From Candidatus Omnitrophota bacterium (GTDB lineage Bacteria; Omnitrophota; Gorgyraeia; Gygaellales; Profunditerraquicolaceae), in the NCBI GenBank assembly GCA_023228185.1, contig JALOBQ010000039.1:1-8130 (forward strand): DNA of 8,130 nt, written 5' to 3'. The notes beneath the pieces are model-generated. The model searched no databases and was not told where the DNA came from. It saw nothing but the letters and a program-made list of their open reading frames with translations. Numbering within the stretch: position 1 is the first letter of the stretch; every line of letters begins with the position of its first letter. The position numbers and the translations under genes are program-made. Shown here in pieces: positions 1 to 6,001 of the stretch.

Positions 1-401
1 ACTTCTTTTTTTGTCAATTTGGCAAAAGTGCCATCTTCGCGCATCTTTTCAATCTCTTTTAAGCGGTTAATACTCTTTTTAATCGTGGCAAAGTTGGTCA
101 GCATCCCGCCTGGCCAGCGTTCTGTCACGTAGTACATCCCGCAACGGATGGCTTCCTGCTTAATCACATCTTGCGCCTGCTTTTTAGTACCTACGAAAAG
201 GACAAATTCGCCTTTTGATGTTATATCCATTAAAAAATCCCGGGCAGCGTTAATACAAGCCTCAGTCTTTTCCAAATCGATAATATAGATACCGCTTCTT
301 GCTCCAAAGATGAATTTCTTCATTTTGGGATTCCAGCGTTTAGTCTGATGCCCAAAATGCACGCCTGCTTCTAATAACTGCTTGATTAATTCTGATGGCA
401 C
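1..401 (-). CDS. rpsB: 30S ribosomal protein S2 (uS2), partial, C-terminus beyond the left edge
   Basis: uS2 is a small-subunit ribosomal protein that binds at the head-body junction of the 30S particle together with bS1. The visible 133 codons begin VPSELIKQLLEAGVHFGHQT (GTG read as Met) and carry the family hallmarks: AGVHFGHQTKRWNPKM near residues 12-27, the IFGARSGIYIIDL block near 31-43, FVGTKKQAQ near 68-76, and RWPGGMLTNF near 94-103. The family is usually about 230-270 residues, so roughly the first half is present and the frame is open to base 1. The GTG start is chosen because a good Shine-Dalgarno sequence lies 9 bases upstream and because homologues start here. The gene has its own predicted promoter just after the msbA stop. 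A small TGCC/GGCA hairpin (442-458) lies in the predicted leader. Leader-mediated S2 autoregulation is known in several bacteria but is not demonstrated here. Confidence 0.97.
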   Translation of the reverse strand, partial: MPSELIKQLLEAGVHFGHQTKRWNPKMKKFIFGARSGIYIIDLEKTEACINAARDFLMDITSKGEFVLFVGTKKQAQDVIKQEAIRCGMYYVTERWPGGMLTNFATIKKSINRLKEIEKMREDGTFAKLTKKE

Positions 402-410
402 GTTTCCACT

Positions 411-416
411 CTCCCT
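411..416 (-). promoter_or_regulatory. Ribosome binding site of rpsB, supports the GTG start
   Basis: On the minus strand AGGGAG (within AAAGGGAGAG) lies 9 bases before the GTG codon at 401-399. No ATG in the frame just upstream fits the uS2 N-terminus, so this site decides for the GTG start. Confidence 0.75.
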
Positions 417-474
417 TTATTTATTGGTTAATATGCGCTTTTGCCTGCTCTTGTGGCATAAAGTTAATTCTATA

Positions 475-502
475 AGTATATCAAAAATTTTTTAAGTTGC
501 AA
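475..502 (-). promoter_or_regulatory. Predicted sigma70-type promoter for rpsB, with extended -10
   Basis: On the minus strand TTGCAA (502-497) is followed after 16 bases by TATACT (480-475). The latter is preceded by TGA, giving an extended -10 motif. Transcription would start near 468 and leave a leader of about 67 bases. The -35 box directly follows the TAG stop codon of msbA (505-503), and the perfect 10-bp palindrome AGTTGCAACT overlaps both. The spacer is an A6/T5 run. No GC-rich hairpin terminator separates msbA from rpsB, so read-through from msbA is also possible. This is inferred by eye from consensus matches. Confidence 0.55.
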
Positions 503-2293
503 CTATTTTTGTAGCTCTTGAGCTTGATAAAGCCGCTGGTAAAGCCCATTCTTTTCCAATAGCTGTGCGTGGGTGCCTTCTTCGACAATCTCGCCCTTAT
601 CCAAAACAACGATCCGGTTAGCGTTACGCACTGTAGAAAGCCTGTGGGCAATGGTCAATGTCGTCCTGCCCTCTACTAAACTGTCTAAAGCAGCCTGCAC
701 TAAACGCTCGCTTGTTGAATCCAGTTGAGAGGTAGCCTCATCAAGGATTAAAATCGGCGGATTCTTTAAAAGCGCGCGCGCAATGGCGATCCTCTGGCGT
801 TCACCGCCGGAGATCATTACGCCCCTGTCGCCGATTACCGTATCATAACCATTCGGGCAATTCTGGATAAAATCATGGGCAGACGCTTTTTTGGCCGCGG
901 CAATAATCTCCTCGATAGAGGCACCGGGCTTACCGTAAGCGATGTTAGCTTTAATTGTATCATTAAAAAGTATTGTTTCCTGATTCACAATGCCGATCTG
1001 ATGGCGCAAGGACTTTAACTGAAAATTCTTAATATCCACGCCGTCAATCAGAATAACTCCTTTTTGCGGGTCATAAAAACGCGGGATTAGGTCAACCAGC
1101 GTGGACTTACCTGAGCCGCTGGGCCCGACAATTGCCACCATTTGGCCGTAATCTACCTTCAGATTAATACCTTTCAAGATCTGATTATCCGCGTAGCTGA
1201 AATAAATATCCTTAAACTGCACGCTCTTTTTAAAATCCTTTAAAATTGAGGCTTGTGGGAAATCTCTTACGCTGGGCACAGCCTCTAATACCTCGTGGAT
1301 ACGTTCGCTGGCAGCCATCGCCTGCTGATTTAATGCGTTAACCTGGCTAAGCTTCTTAAACGGCCGGATTAAACTTAATAAAGAACCCAGGAATAGCCCA
1401 AAGACGCCAAAAGAAAGCCTGCCGGCGATAACTTCTTTGCCTCCCCAGAAAAATACCAATACTCCGGCAACACAACCTAAAAACTCTGTGCAAGGATTTA
1501 AAAGCAATGTGCGCTTAATTGTCTTCATGGAAAGCTTGTAGTAATCATTATTAACTTTAATAAATTTACCGACTTCATAATCTTCCATATTAAACGCCTT
1601 AACTACTCTTACGCCCATAATCGTCTCGTAAAGCAAGGAATTGGTATCAGCTATCTTCTCTTGCGATCTTTTGGAGAGTTTTCTTAAGACTTTACCTACT
1701 TTTAGGATCGGCAAGCTGATCAAAGGCAGGAATAATATGGACAATAAAGCCATCTTAAAGTAAATAAAGAAGATTACTACCGCGAAAATCACTATCTGCA
1801 GGCTTTGATAAATCAGGTCCGTCGAGCCATAAGACACCGCGTTTTCCACTATTCTCACGTCATTAGTAATCCGTGACATCAATTCACCACCGCGCTTATG
1901 CGTGAAATAATCCAAAGATAACGTCTGAATCTTAGCGTAAAGGTCGGCTTTGATGTCCCTAACTACTCTTTGGCCGATATCCGACATAATATAACTCTGA
2001 AAAAAACCGATCACTCCTTTTAAAAAGAACAAAACCAGCACAGTCACCAGCATATAATTCAATAAAACCTGCGGCTGCATATTATTTATCGTATCCACAA
2101 AAGAACTTAAAAAATCCGGCAGTTTTGTAGGCACAATGATCTTTTTGTTAGTCAGCACTTTATCGGCTAAAGGAACCATCATCGTTAAAGATACGCCGTC
2201 AAAAATAGCCGAAAAGCCCATGCAAATGCCGGCTAATACAAAAAGCCACTTATAAGGCTTAACAAACTGCAATAATTTAAGGTATTCCTTCAT
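503..2293 (-). CDS. msbA: MsbA-like lipid A export ABC transporter, fused permease/ATPase
   Basis: This is a 596-residue half-transporter of the MsbA/ABCB exporter type. As a homodimer in the inner membrane it would use ATP to flip lipid A-core from the inner to the outer leaflet. Residues 1-330 form the six-helix membrane domain, with hydrophobic segments near 17-41, 78-103, 158-178, 180-197 and 268-305. Residues 355-596 form the nucleotide-binding domain: Walker A GPSGSGKST 390-398, Q-loop Q438, signature ISGGERQR 494-501, Walker B ILILDEAT 514-521 with catalytic E519, D-loop SQLD 522-525 and H-loop H550. All are intact and the length is typical. The ATG has a good Shine-Dalgarno (AAGGAG, 2308-2303). 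Related exporters move drugs, peptides or other lipids, so the substrate is inferred mainly from the divergent lpxB unit next door. The ABC exporter fold itself is certain. Confidence 0.88.
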   Translation of the reverse strand: MKEYLKLLQFVKPYKWLFVLAGICMGFSAIFDGVSLTMMVPLADKVLTNKKIIVPTKLPDFLSSFVDTINNMQPQVLLNYMLVTVLVLFFLKGVIGFFQSYIMSDIGQRVVRDIKADLYAKIQTLSLDYFTHKRGGELMSRITNDVRIVENAVSYGSTDLIYQSLQIVIFAVVIFFIYFKMALLSILFLPLISLPILKVGKVLRKLSKRSQEKIADTNSLLYETIMGVRVVKAFNMEDYEVGKFIKVNNDYYKLSMKTIKRTLLLNPCTEFLGCVAGVLVFFWGGKEVIAGRLSFGVFGLFLGSLLSLIRPFKKLSQVNALNQQAMAASERIHEVLEAVPSVRDFPQASILKDFKKSVQFKDIYFSYADNQILKGINLKVDYGQMVAIVGPSGSGKSTLVDLIPRFYDPQKGVILIDGVDIKNFQLKSLRHQIGIVNQETILFNDTIKANIAYGKPGASIEEIIAAAKKASAHDFIQNCPNGYDTVIGDRGVMISGGERQRIAIARALLKNPPILILDEATSQLDSTSERLVQAALDSLVEGRTTLTIAHRLSTVRNANRIVVLDKGEIVEEGTHAQLLEKNGLYQRLYQAQELQK

Positions 2294-2320
2294 ATTATGA
2301 TTCTCCTTTAAGAGTGAAGT

Positions 2321-2349
2321 ATTTTAGCATAGAGCATTTGTATTATCAA
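2321..2349 (-). promoter_or_regulatory. Predicted sigma70-type promoter for msbA, with extended -10
   Basis: On the minus strand TTGATA (2349-2344) and TAAAAT (2326-2321) are 17 bases apart, and TGC directly precedes the -10 box (extended -10). Transcription would start near 2314, leaving a leader of about 21 bases that contains the AAGGAG ribosome binding site at 2308-2303. Spacing and both boxes are near consensus. The call is by eye. Confidence 0.6.
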
Positions 2350-2352
2350 ACT

Positions 2353-2431
2353 ATTTTATCTTGGAAACAGGGTCCAAGTCAAGATGGAAACAGGGTCCAA
2401 GTCAAGATGGAAACAGGGTCCAGGATAAAAT
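2353..2431. repeat. 79-bp element framed by 13-bp imperfect inverted repeats
   Basis: The left arm (2353-2365) reads ATTTTATCTTGGA and the right arm (2419-2431) reads TCCAGGATAAAAT. The reverse complement of the right arm is ATTTTATCCTGGA, so 12 of 13 positions match. The inner ends of the arms are the outer ends of the first and third copies of a short tandem repeat. Similarity continues outward with small gaps (CAAACTA on the left, TAGTTG on the right). There is no clear target-site duplication and no reading frame. It could be a tiny transposon-derived element, a REP-like palindrome, or an operator. It lies exactly between the two divergent predicted promoters. Confidence 0.75.
2362..2422. 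repeat. Short tandem repeat: three copies of a 15-bp core at 23-bp period
   Basis: The core TGGAAACAGGGTCCA occurs identically at 2362-2376, 2385-2399 and 2408-2422, separated twice by the identical 8-base linker AGTCAAGA. Each core begins TGGA and ends TCCA, so each can form a small 4-bp stem with a 7-base loop. The 23-bp period is close to two helical turns, which would put all three copies on about the same face of the DNA. The array sits between the -35 boxes of the msbA promoter (ends 2349) and the dehydrogenase promoter (starts 2437). A protein-binding array and a mobile-element remnant are both possible. Confidence 0.9.
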
Positions 2432-2436
2432 TTTAG

Positions 2437-2465
2437 TTGCAAGCGGGATAGCCTTGCGCTATTAT
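2437..2465 (+). promoter_or_regulatory. Predicted promoter of the dehydrogenase-lpxB unit
   Basis: TTGCAA (2437-2442) and TATTAT (2460-2465) are 17 bases apart. Transcription would start near 2472, only about 2 bases before the ATG at 2474, which implies a leaderless message. No Shine-Dalgarno sequence is present between the -10 box and the ATG, consistent with that reading. The -35 context TAGTTGCAA (2434-2442) is the same 9-mer found at the predicted rpsB promoter. Confidence 0.5.
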
Positions 2466-2473
2466 CATAAAAT

Positions 2474-3391
2474 ATGGATAAATTAAAGGTAGCAGTAATC
2501 GGCGCAGGGCATTTAGGCAGTATCCACGCGAAAATCTATAAACAATTGCCTGCTTGCACCCTGGTTGGTATTTGTGACACTGATCCGGTAAACCTTAAAG
2601 CTGTTTCCGGCTCTTTGCGCGTTCCCGGTTATAGTGATTACCGGGAACTTTTTGGTAAAATTGACGCTGCCAGCATTGCCGTACCCACATTATTACACCA
2701 CAAAGTAGCCCGCGATTTTCTTGAGAACAATATTCATCTCTTAGTTGAGAAACCGTTTACTGTCGACCTCGCCCAAGCCGATGACCTGATCGATATCGCT
2801 GGAAAAAGAAAGCTTATCCTGCAAGTAGGCCACATCGAAAGGTTTAATTCCGCTTTTTGCGCCACACAGAAAATCATCAAAAACCCCAAGTTTATTGAAT
2901 GCCACCGGCTTTCTGTTTTTCCTAACCGCTCATTAGACGTCGGCGCGGTATTGGATATTATGATCCATGATATTGATATTGTGCTGGGGCTTGTCGGCTC
3001 TGCCTTAGAACGCGTGGAATCCGTAGGCGTAAACGTGCTCACCGCTTTTGAAGATATCGCTAACGCCCGCTTAACTTTTAAAAACGGCTGTATCGCTAAT
3101 CTTACCGCCAGCCGCGTATCAGACGAAGTAATGCGTAAGATCCGCATTTTTCAGGAAGATACCTATATTTCCCTGGATTATAAAAATGCCGAAGCCTGCG
3201 TTTACCGCAGGACTGACGGTAAAATCACCAAAGAACGCCTGCCGATTGAAAAAGAACAACCTTTGCAGAAAGAACTTGCCTCATTTGTTGACTGCGTGAT
3301 TAATAAAAAAACTCCGCTGGTTTCCGGATTAATCGCTCGGGAAGCTTTAGCGGTAGCCTTAGAAATTCAAAACCAGATATGGCACAAATAA
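2474..3391 (+). CDS. Gfo/Idh/MocA-family NAD(P)-dependent dehydrogenase of the lipid A cluster
   Basis: The 305-residue protein is a two-domain cytoplasmic sugar dehydrogenase. The N-terminal Rossmann domain has the nucleotide motif GAGHLG at 10-15 and the family's EKP motif at 92-94, whose lysine is a usual catalytic residue. GHIERFN follows at 119-125. The C-terminal domain carries DIMIHDID at 161-168 with the candidate catalytic H165. Start and length fit the family, and no start codon upstream suits the beta-strand KVAVIG better. It overlaps lpxB by 13 bases, so the two are likely translated together. Gfo/Idh genes sit beside lpxA, lpxI or lpxB in many bacteria. In Acidithiobacillus and Leptospira the relative GnnA oxidises UDP-GlcNAc at C3 before transamination by GnnB, giving lipid A with amide-linked chains. 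That role is a hypothesis here, since no gnnB is in the window. There is no Shine-Dalgarno sequence before the ATG. Confidence 0.85.
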   Translation: MDKLKVAVIGAGHLGSIHAKIYKQLPACTLVGICDTDPVNLKAVSGSLRVPGYSDYRELFGKIDAASIAVPTLLHHKVARDFLENNIHLLVEKPFTVDLAQADDLIDIAGKRKLILQVGHIERFNSAFCATQKIIKNPKFIECHRLSVFPNRSLDVGAVLDIMIHDIDIVLGLVGSALERVESVGVNVLTAFEDIANARLTFKNGCIANLTASRVSDEVMRKIRIFQEDTYISLDYKNAEACVYRRTDGKITKERLPIEKEQPLQKELASFVDCVINKKTPLVSGLIAREALAVALEIQNQIWHK

Positions 3392-4527
3392 AAAAGATCC
3401 TTATTGTCTGCGGCGAACCTTCAGGAGACCTGCTTGCCGGAAATTTGGCTGCTGCGTTAAAATCGCTTAACCCGGAAATAAAAATAATTGCTTGCGGCGG
3501 AAAAACACTCGCCCAAAATAACGCGGAGATATTCTATAACATCAAAGACCTGGCAATAATGGGGCTTTTTGACGTACTGAAGAATATCCCTAAATTCCTA
3601 CGGCTGAAAAAAATTATCCTGCAAAAAATAGCGTCGGAAAAACCCGACGCGATAATTCTAGTGGATTTCTCTGGTTTTAATCTAAGGTTAGCCAAAGAAA
3701 TTAACAATAAGATCCCCACAATCTACTACGTCAGCCCGCAAATCTGGGCTTCACGGCCGGGCAGGATCAGGCAAATCAAACGATTTATCTCCAAAATGAT
3801 CGTGCTTTTTAAATTTGAGGAAGATCTATACCAAACTGCCGGCGTAAATGTATCTTTTGCCGGCCATCCTATAGTTGAAAGTGTCAAACCAACGGTTTCA
3901 AAAGAAGATTTCCTAAAAAACCTCGGACTTGACCCAAAAAAAATAACACTTGCTCTACTGCCAGGCTCACGCAAACAGGAGATAAAATACCTGCTTCCGG
4001 TTATGCTGCAGGCAACGGAAATGATTGCTCGAAATTTTCCGCAAGCGCAATTTGTCATCGCTAAATCCAACCATCTGGAAACAGCCGTTTATCAAAAAAT
4101 ACTTAAAAATTCCAAATTAACAATCAAGATTGTTGAGGGAAAAACCAGCGATTGTTTAAACGCAAGCGATTTATCATTAGTTTGCTCCGGAACAGCGACT
4201 TTGGAAGCCGGATTAATCGGTAAACCCTTCCTGATAATTTATAAAATGAATCTTTTAAATTATTTATTGTACCGGCCGCAAATACGCGTTCCCTGCATCG
4301 GCATAATTAATATTATCGCCGGTAAAAAAATAATCCCGGAATTTATTCAATTCCAGGCAACCGCCGCTAATATTTCCCGCCAGGCAATTACTTTGTTAAA
4401 TGACCAAGTCCAACGCCAAGATATGCAAAACAAACTTTCCGCAGCCTGCCTAAACCTTGGGCTTCCCGGCGCAAGTAAGCGCGCGGCAGAAGCCATCCTT
4501 AATTTCTTAAACAATCTAAAAAAATAA
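3379..4527 (+). CDS. lpxB: Lipid-A-disaccharide synthase
   Basis: LpxB (glycosyltransferase family 19) joins UDP-2,3-diacylglucosamine to lipid X, releasing UDP and forming the beta-1,6 lipid A disaccharide 1-phosphate. It acts peripherally at the inner face of the cytoplasmic membrane. The 382-residue length is typical. Family blocks in order are: CGEPSGD 11-17 (usually SGEASGD), VDFSGFNLRLAK 95-106, IYYVSPQIWA 115-124, LLPGSRKQEI 193-202, SGTATLEAGL 270-279, and NIIAG 311-315 followed by PEFIQ 320-324. The ATG lies inside the last codons of the dehydrogenase gene with only a weak ribosome site, so translation is probably coupled to the upstream gene. Its stop is one base from the stop of the convergent protease gene, with no terminator hairpin between them. 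No lpxA, lpxD or lpxK is in the window. Identification is firm. Confidence 0.96.
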   Translation: MAQIKKILIVCGEPSGDLLAGNLAAALKSLNPEIKIIACGGKTLAQNNAEIFYNIKDLAIMGLFDVLKNIPKFLRLKKIILQKIASEKPDAIILVDFSGFNLRLAKEINNKIPTIYYVSPQIWASRPGRIRQIKRFISKMIVLFKFEEDLYQTAGVNVSFAGHPIVESVKPTVSKEDFLKNLGLDPKKITLALLPGSRKQEIKYLLPVMLQATEMIARNFPQAQFVIAKSNHLETAVYQKILKNSKLTIKIVEGKTSDCLNASDLSLVCSGTATLEAGLIGKPFLIIYKMNLLNYLLYRPQIRVPCIGIINIIAGKKIIPEFIQFQATAANISRQAITLLNDQVQRQDMQNKLSAACLNLGLPGASKRAAEAILNFLNNLKK

Positions 4528-4528
4528 A

Positions 4529-5635
4529 TTAATTACCGGTGGTTTTAAAAGATTTGGCAAGATTGATGCGTTCGTCAATCGGCGGATGGTCAAAAAAGAA
4601 AAACTTGATCAAAGCATTCGGGCAGCGGTCAGCCAGGTTCTGGGTAGCTAACTTGTCCATTAAAGAAATAAAAACTTCCGGCGCGCCAGTTGCCTGCAAA
4701 GCCAACAAATCCGCCTGCTTCTCAAACCTGCGGCTAAGCGCGGCTTCTAAAGGCTGCATAAGAATACCAAACAAAATAAAATAAGCAAAAAATAAAGGAA
4801 CACTGGATGCCGACCCAAGAGAATTTAATTTAAAAACAGCCAAAGTATAATCCGAACTCCTAAAGATAAAATAAAATAAGAAAAAGGTAAGCAGGCAATT
4901 AAATAAGAGCAATTTAAAGATATGCTTTAGCTTGTAGTGGGCGAATTCATGCGCCAGAATAACCTCAATTTCATGATTGCTATATTTGTCTTGCAGGGTA
5001 TCGCCAAGGAGAACCCGCTTAGTTTTACCCATCCCCGTAAAAGCCGCGTTAGCCTTCAATGATTTTTTGCTAAGATCGATCTGGAAAACATCGAGAACGC
5101 CAACTTGCATTTTCTTTGCTAAAGCGATAATCCTATCTTTCAACTCCTGGTCGGCTAACGCTTTATATTTAAAAAATAAAGGCATAATCATCACCGGAGC
5201 AAGGCGGGCAAAAATAAAACTGAAAAATACCCAAAAAACCGAAATACTTACCCACCAGTAACGCGGCGAAAGATAAACCATATAAAAAAACACACTGATT
5301 AATAAAAGAGTAATCGGGTAACTGATCATCCCTGTTTTAAGTTGATCGAATAACCAATCGCTAAAACTTTGCTTAGATAAAGCGAACTTATGCTCTAAAG
5401 TAAAAGTGCGGTAGAAATTCAGCGGAAAACTGCAGATAAAATACAGTAGAAAAATAACCAGCAGAAAAACAGGCAATACAAGCTGTTTTACGCCAAAATT
5501 ACTGGCAACCAGATTTTCCAGGTTAACGCATAAACCTGACTTTAGAAAAACGAAAAGCAAAACCAGCGTATAAAGGGTATCCGCGATAGAAAGAAAATAC
5601 CTCTGCCGGCTATAGAGCCTGGCACGGTCAGCCAT
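4529..5635 (-). CDS. Ste24-like M48 family membrane zinc metalloprotease
   Basis: This 368-residue integral membrane protein belongs to peptidase family M48 (Ste24/CAAX protease and HtpX relatives). Hydrophobic segments lie near 17-33, 51-72, 103-121, 127-151, 238-258 and 278-296. The zinc site is HEFAH at 229-233, with the third ligand probably E305 in FEKQADLLAL (304-313), where D309 is also conserved. NAAFTGMG (195-202) and DHPPIDERI (349-357) match other Ste24 blocks. Eukaryotic Ste24 trims prenylated proteins. Bacterial homologues are thought to act in membrane protein quality control, but their substrates are mostly unknown. The gene starts 2 bases after the stop of the bL27-like gene with no convincing ribosome site, so it is probably translated by coupling in that operon. 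All catalytic residues are present. It is closer to Ste24 than to HtpX because of its length and the long region before HExxH. Confidence 0.9.
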   Translation of the reverse strand: MADRARLYSRQRYFLSIADTLYTLVLLFVFLKSGLCVNLENLVASNFGVKQLVLPVFLLVIFLLYFICSFPLNFYRTFTLEHKFALSKQSFSDWLFDQLKTGMISYPITLLLISVFFYMVYLSPRYWWVSISVFWVFFSFIFARLAPVMIMPLFFKYKALADQELKDRIIALAKKMQVGVLDVFQIDLSKKSLKANAAFTGMGKTKRVLLGDTLQDKYSNHEIEVILAHEFAHYKLKHIFKLLLFNCLLTFFLFYFIFRSSDYTLAVFKLNSLGSASSVPLFFAYFILFGILMQPLEAALSRRFEKQADLLALQATGAPEVFISLMDKLATQNLADRCPNALIKFFFFDHPPIDERINLAKSFKTTGN

Positions 5636-5637
5636 CT

Positions 5638-5886
5638 TTATTTCTTGGTTGTTTTCGCAACAGGCGCGACATTGACAAACGTGCGCACCTTGCCGTGGTT
5701 AGTCTTTTTCTTGGTAAAATAAACTTTACCGGGAAGTAAAGCGAATAACGTGCCCAAACCTTTTACGTTAATGCCGGCTTTATAAGTATCCACGCCGCGC
5801 ACAAGTATTTCGCCGGTTTTAACTAATTTACCGCCAGATGTTTTAATCGCATGGTCTTTTTTGGGAGTTGAAAAACCGCCAATCAT
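5638..5886 (-). CDS. rpmA: Divergent bL27-like ribosomal protein
   Basis: The 82-residue basic protein aligns along its length with large-subunit protein bL27. Matches include GGKLVKTGEILVR (18-30, bL27 GGxxVxAGxILVR), the AGINV block (37-41), TLFALLPGKVYF (46-57, bL27 TLFAxxxGxVxF) and a basic C-terminal tail. It differs from textbook bL27 in three ways: only Met-Ile precede the first glycine pair, so the basic tip that reaches the peptidyl transferase centre is missing; the segment between that pair and GGKLV is about 5 residues shorter; and the RQRGT motif is replaced by RGVDT. Its usual partners rplU and obgE are not adjacent. Start choice is firm because AGGAGG lies 8 bases upstream. It could be the genome's only bL27 or a diverged paralogue, which this window cannot settle. 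It forms an operon with the downstream membrane protease. Confidence 0.75.
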   Translation of the reverse strand: MIGGFSTPKKDHAIKTSGGKLVKTGEILVRGVDTYKAGINVKGLGTLFALLPGKVYFTKKKTNHGKVRTFVNVAPVAKTTKK

Positions 5887-5894
5887 TTTAATTT

Positions 5895-5900
5895 CCTCCT
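5895..5900 (-). promoter_or_regulatory. Consensus ribosome binding site of the bL27-like gene
   Basis: AGGAGG on the minus strand lies 8 bases before the ATG at 5886-5884, which fixes the start and suggests efficient translation. There is no other start codon in frame between the upstream in-frame stop (5937-5935) and this ATG. The site lies 6 bases after the last predicted leader hairpin. Confidence 0.85.
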
Positions 5901-5906
5901 GAATGA

Positions 5907-5955
5907 GCCCGCCGCCAAACCTTAGCGGGCGAATTTACCCGCCGATTTTGACGGG
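5907..5955 (-). promoter_or_regulatory. GC-rich leader with overlapping alternative hairpins upstream of the bL27-like gene
   Basis: Read on the minus strand, four segments can pair in two ways. A is CCCG (5955-5952), B is GCGGG within 5942-5938, C is GCCCGC (5930-5925) and D is GCGGGC (5912-5907). A can pair with the CGGG of B, and C pairs perfectly with D over 6 bp across a 12-base loop. Alternatively GCGGG of B pairs with CCCGC of C across an 8-base loop. The two states exclude each other, and hairpin C-D ends 6 bases before the Shine-Dalgarno. Such a layout could be an autoregulatory r-protein leader, or simply a dispersed palindromic repeat. No T-run follows, so it is not an intrinsic terminator for the upstream gene. 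Confidence 0.5.
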
Positions 5956-5964
5956 AGATTCCAT

Positions 5965-5994
5965 ATAATATAAATTGAGAAACTACTTTATCAC
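5965..5994 (-). promoter_or_regulatory. Possible promoter of the bL27-like / protease operon
   Basis: On the minus strand TATTAT (5970-5965) is a fair -10 box. GTGATA (5994-5989), 18 bases upstream, matches TTGACA at 4 of 6 positions. Transcription would start near 5958, just before the alternative hairpins. The -35 match is weak, and several overlapping AT-rich -10 candidates exist. Confidence 0.35.
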
Positions 5995-6001
5995 AGAATC
6001 T

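Noticed and set aside
503..2293. Drug or antimicrobial-peptide exporter instead of MsbA
   Set aside because: The fold alone cannot exclude it, but the divergent arrangement with lpxB and a lipid A-type dehydrogenase makes a lipid A role more likely.
2362..2422. CRISPR array
   Set aside because: The repeats are only 15 bases, the intervening 8 bases are identical rather than unique spacers, and no cas gene is present.
2734..3147. Minus-strand reading frame of 137 codons inside the dehydrogenase gene
   Set aside because: It lies wholly antisense to a clearly conserved gene, resembles no known family, and has no ribosome site. The same applies to the antisense frames within lpxB (3534-3719, 3726-4070), the protease gene (4539-4784, 4977-5261) and the DUF1846 gene (7537-7782, 7879-8103).
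5907..5955. Intrinsic terminator of the ribonuclease gene
   Set aside because: The hairpins are GC-rich but no T-run follows on the minus strand. They lie next to a Shine-Dalgarno sequence, and the predicted promoter lies before them.
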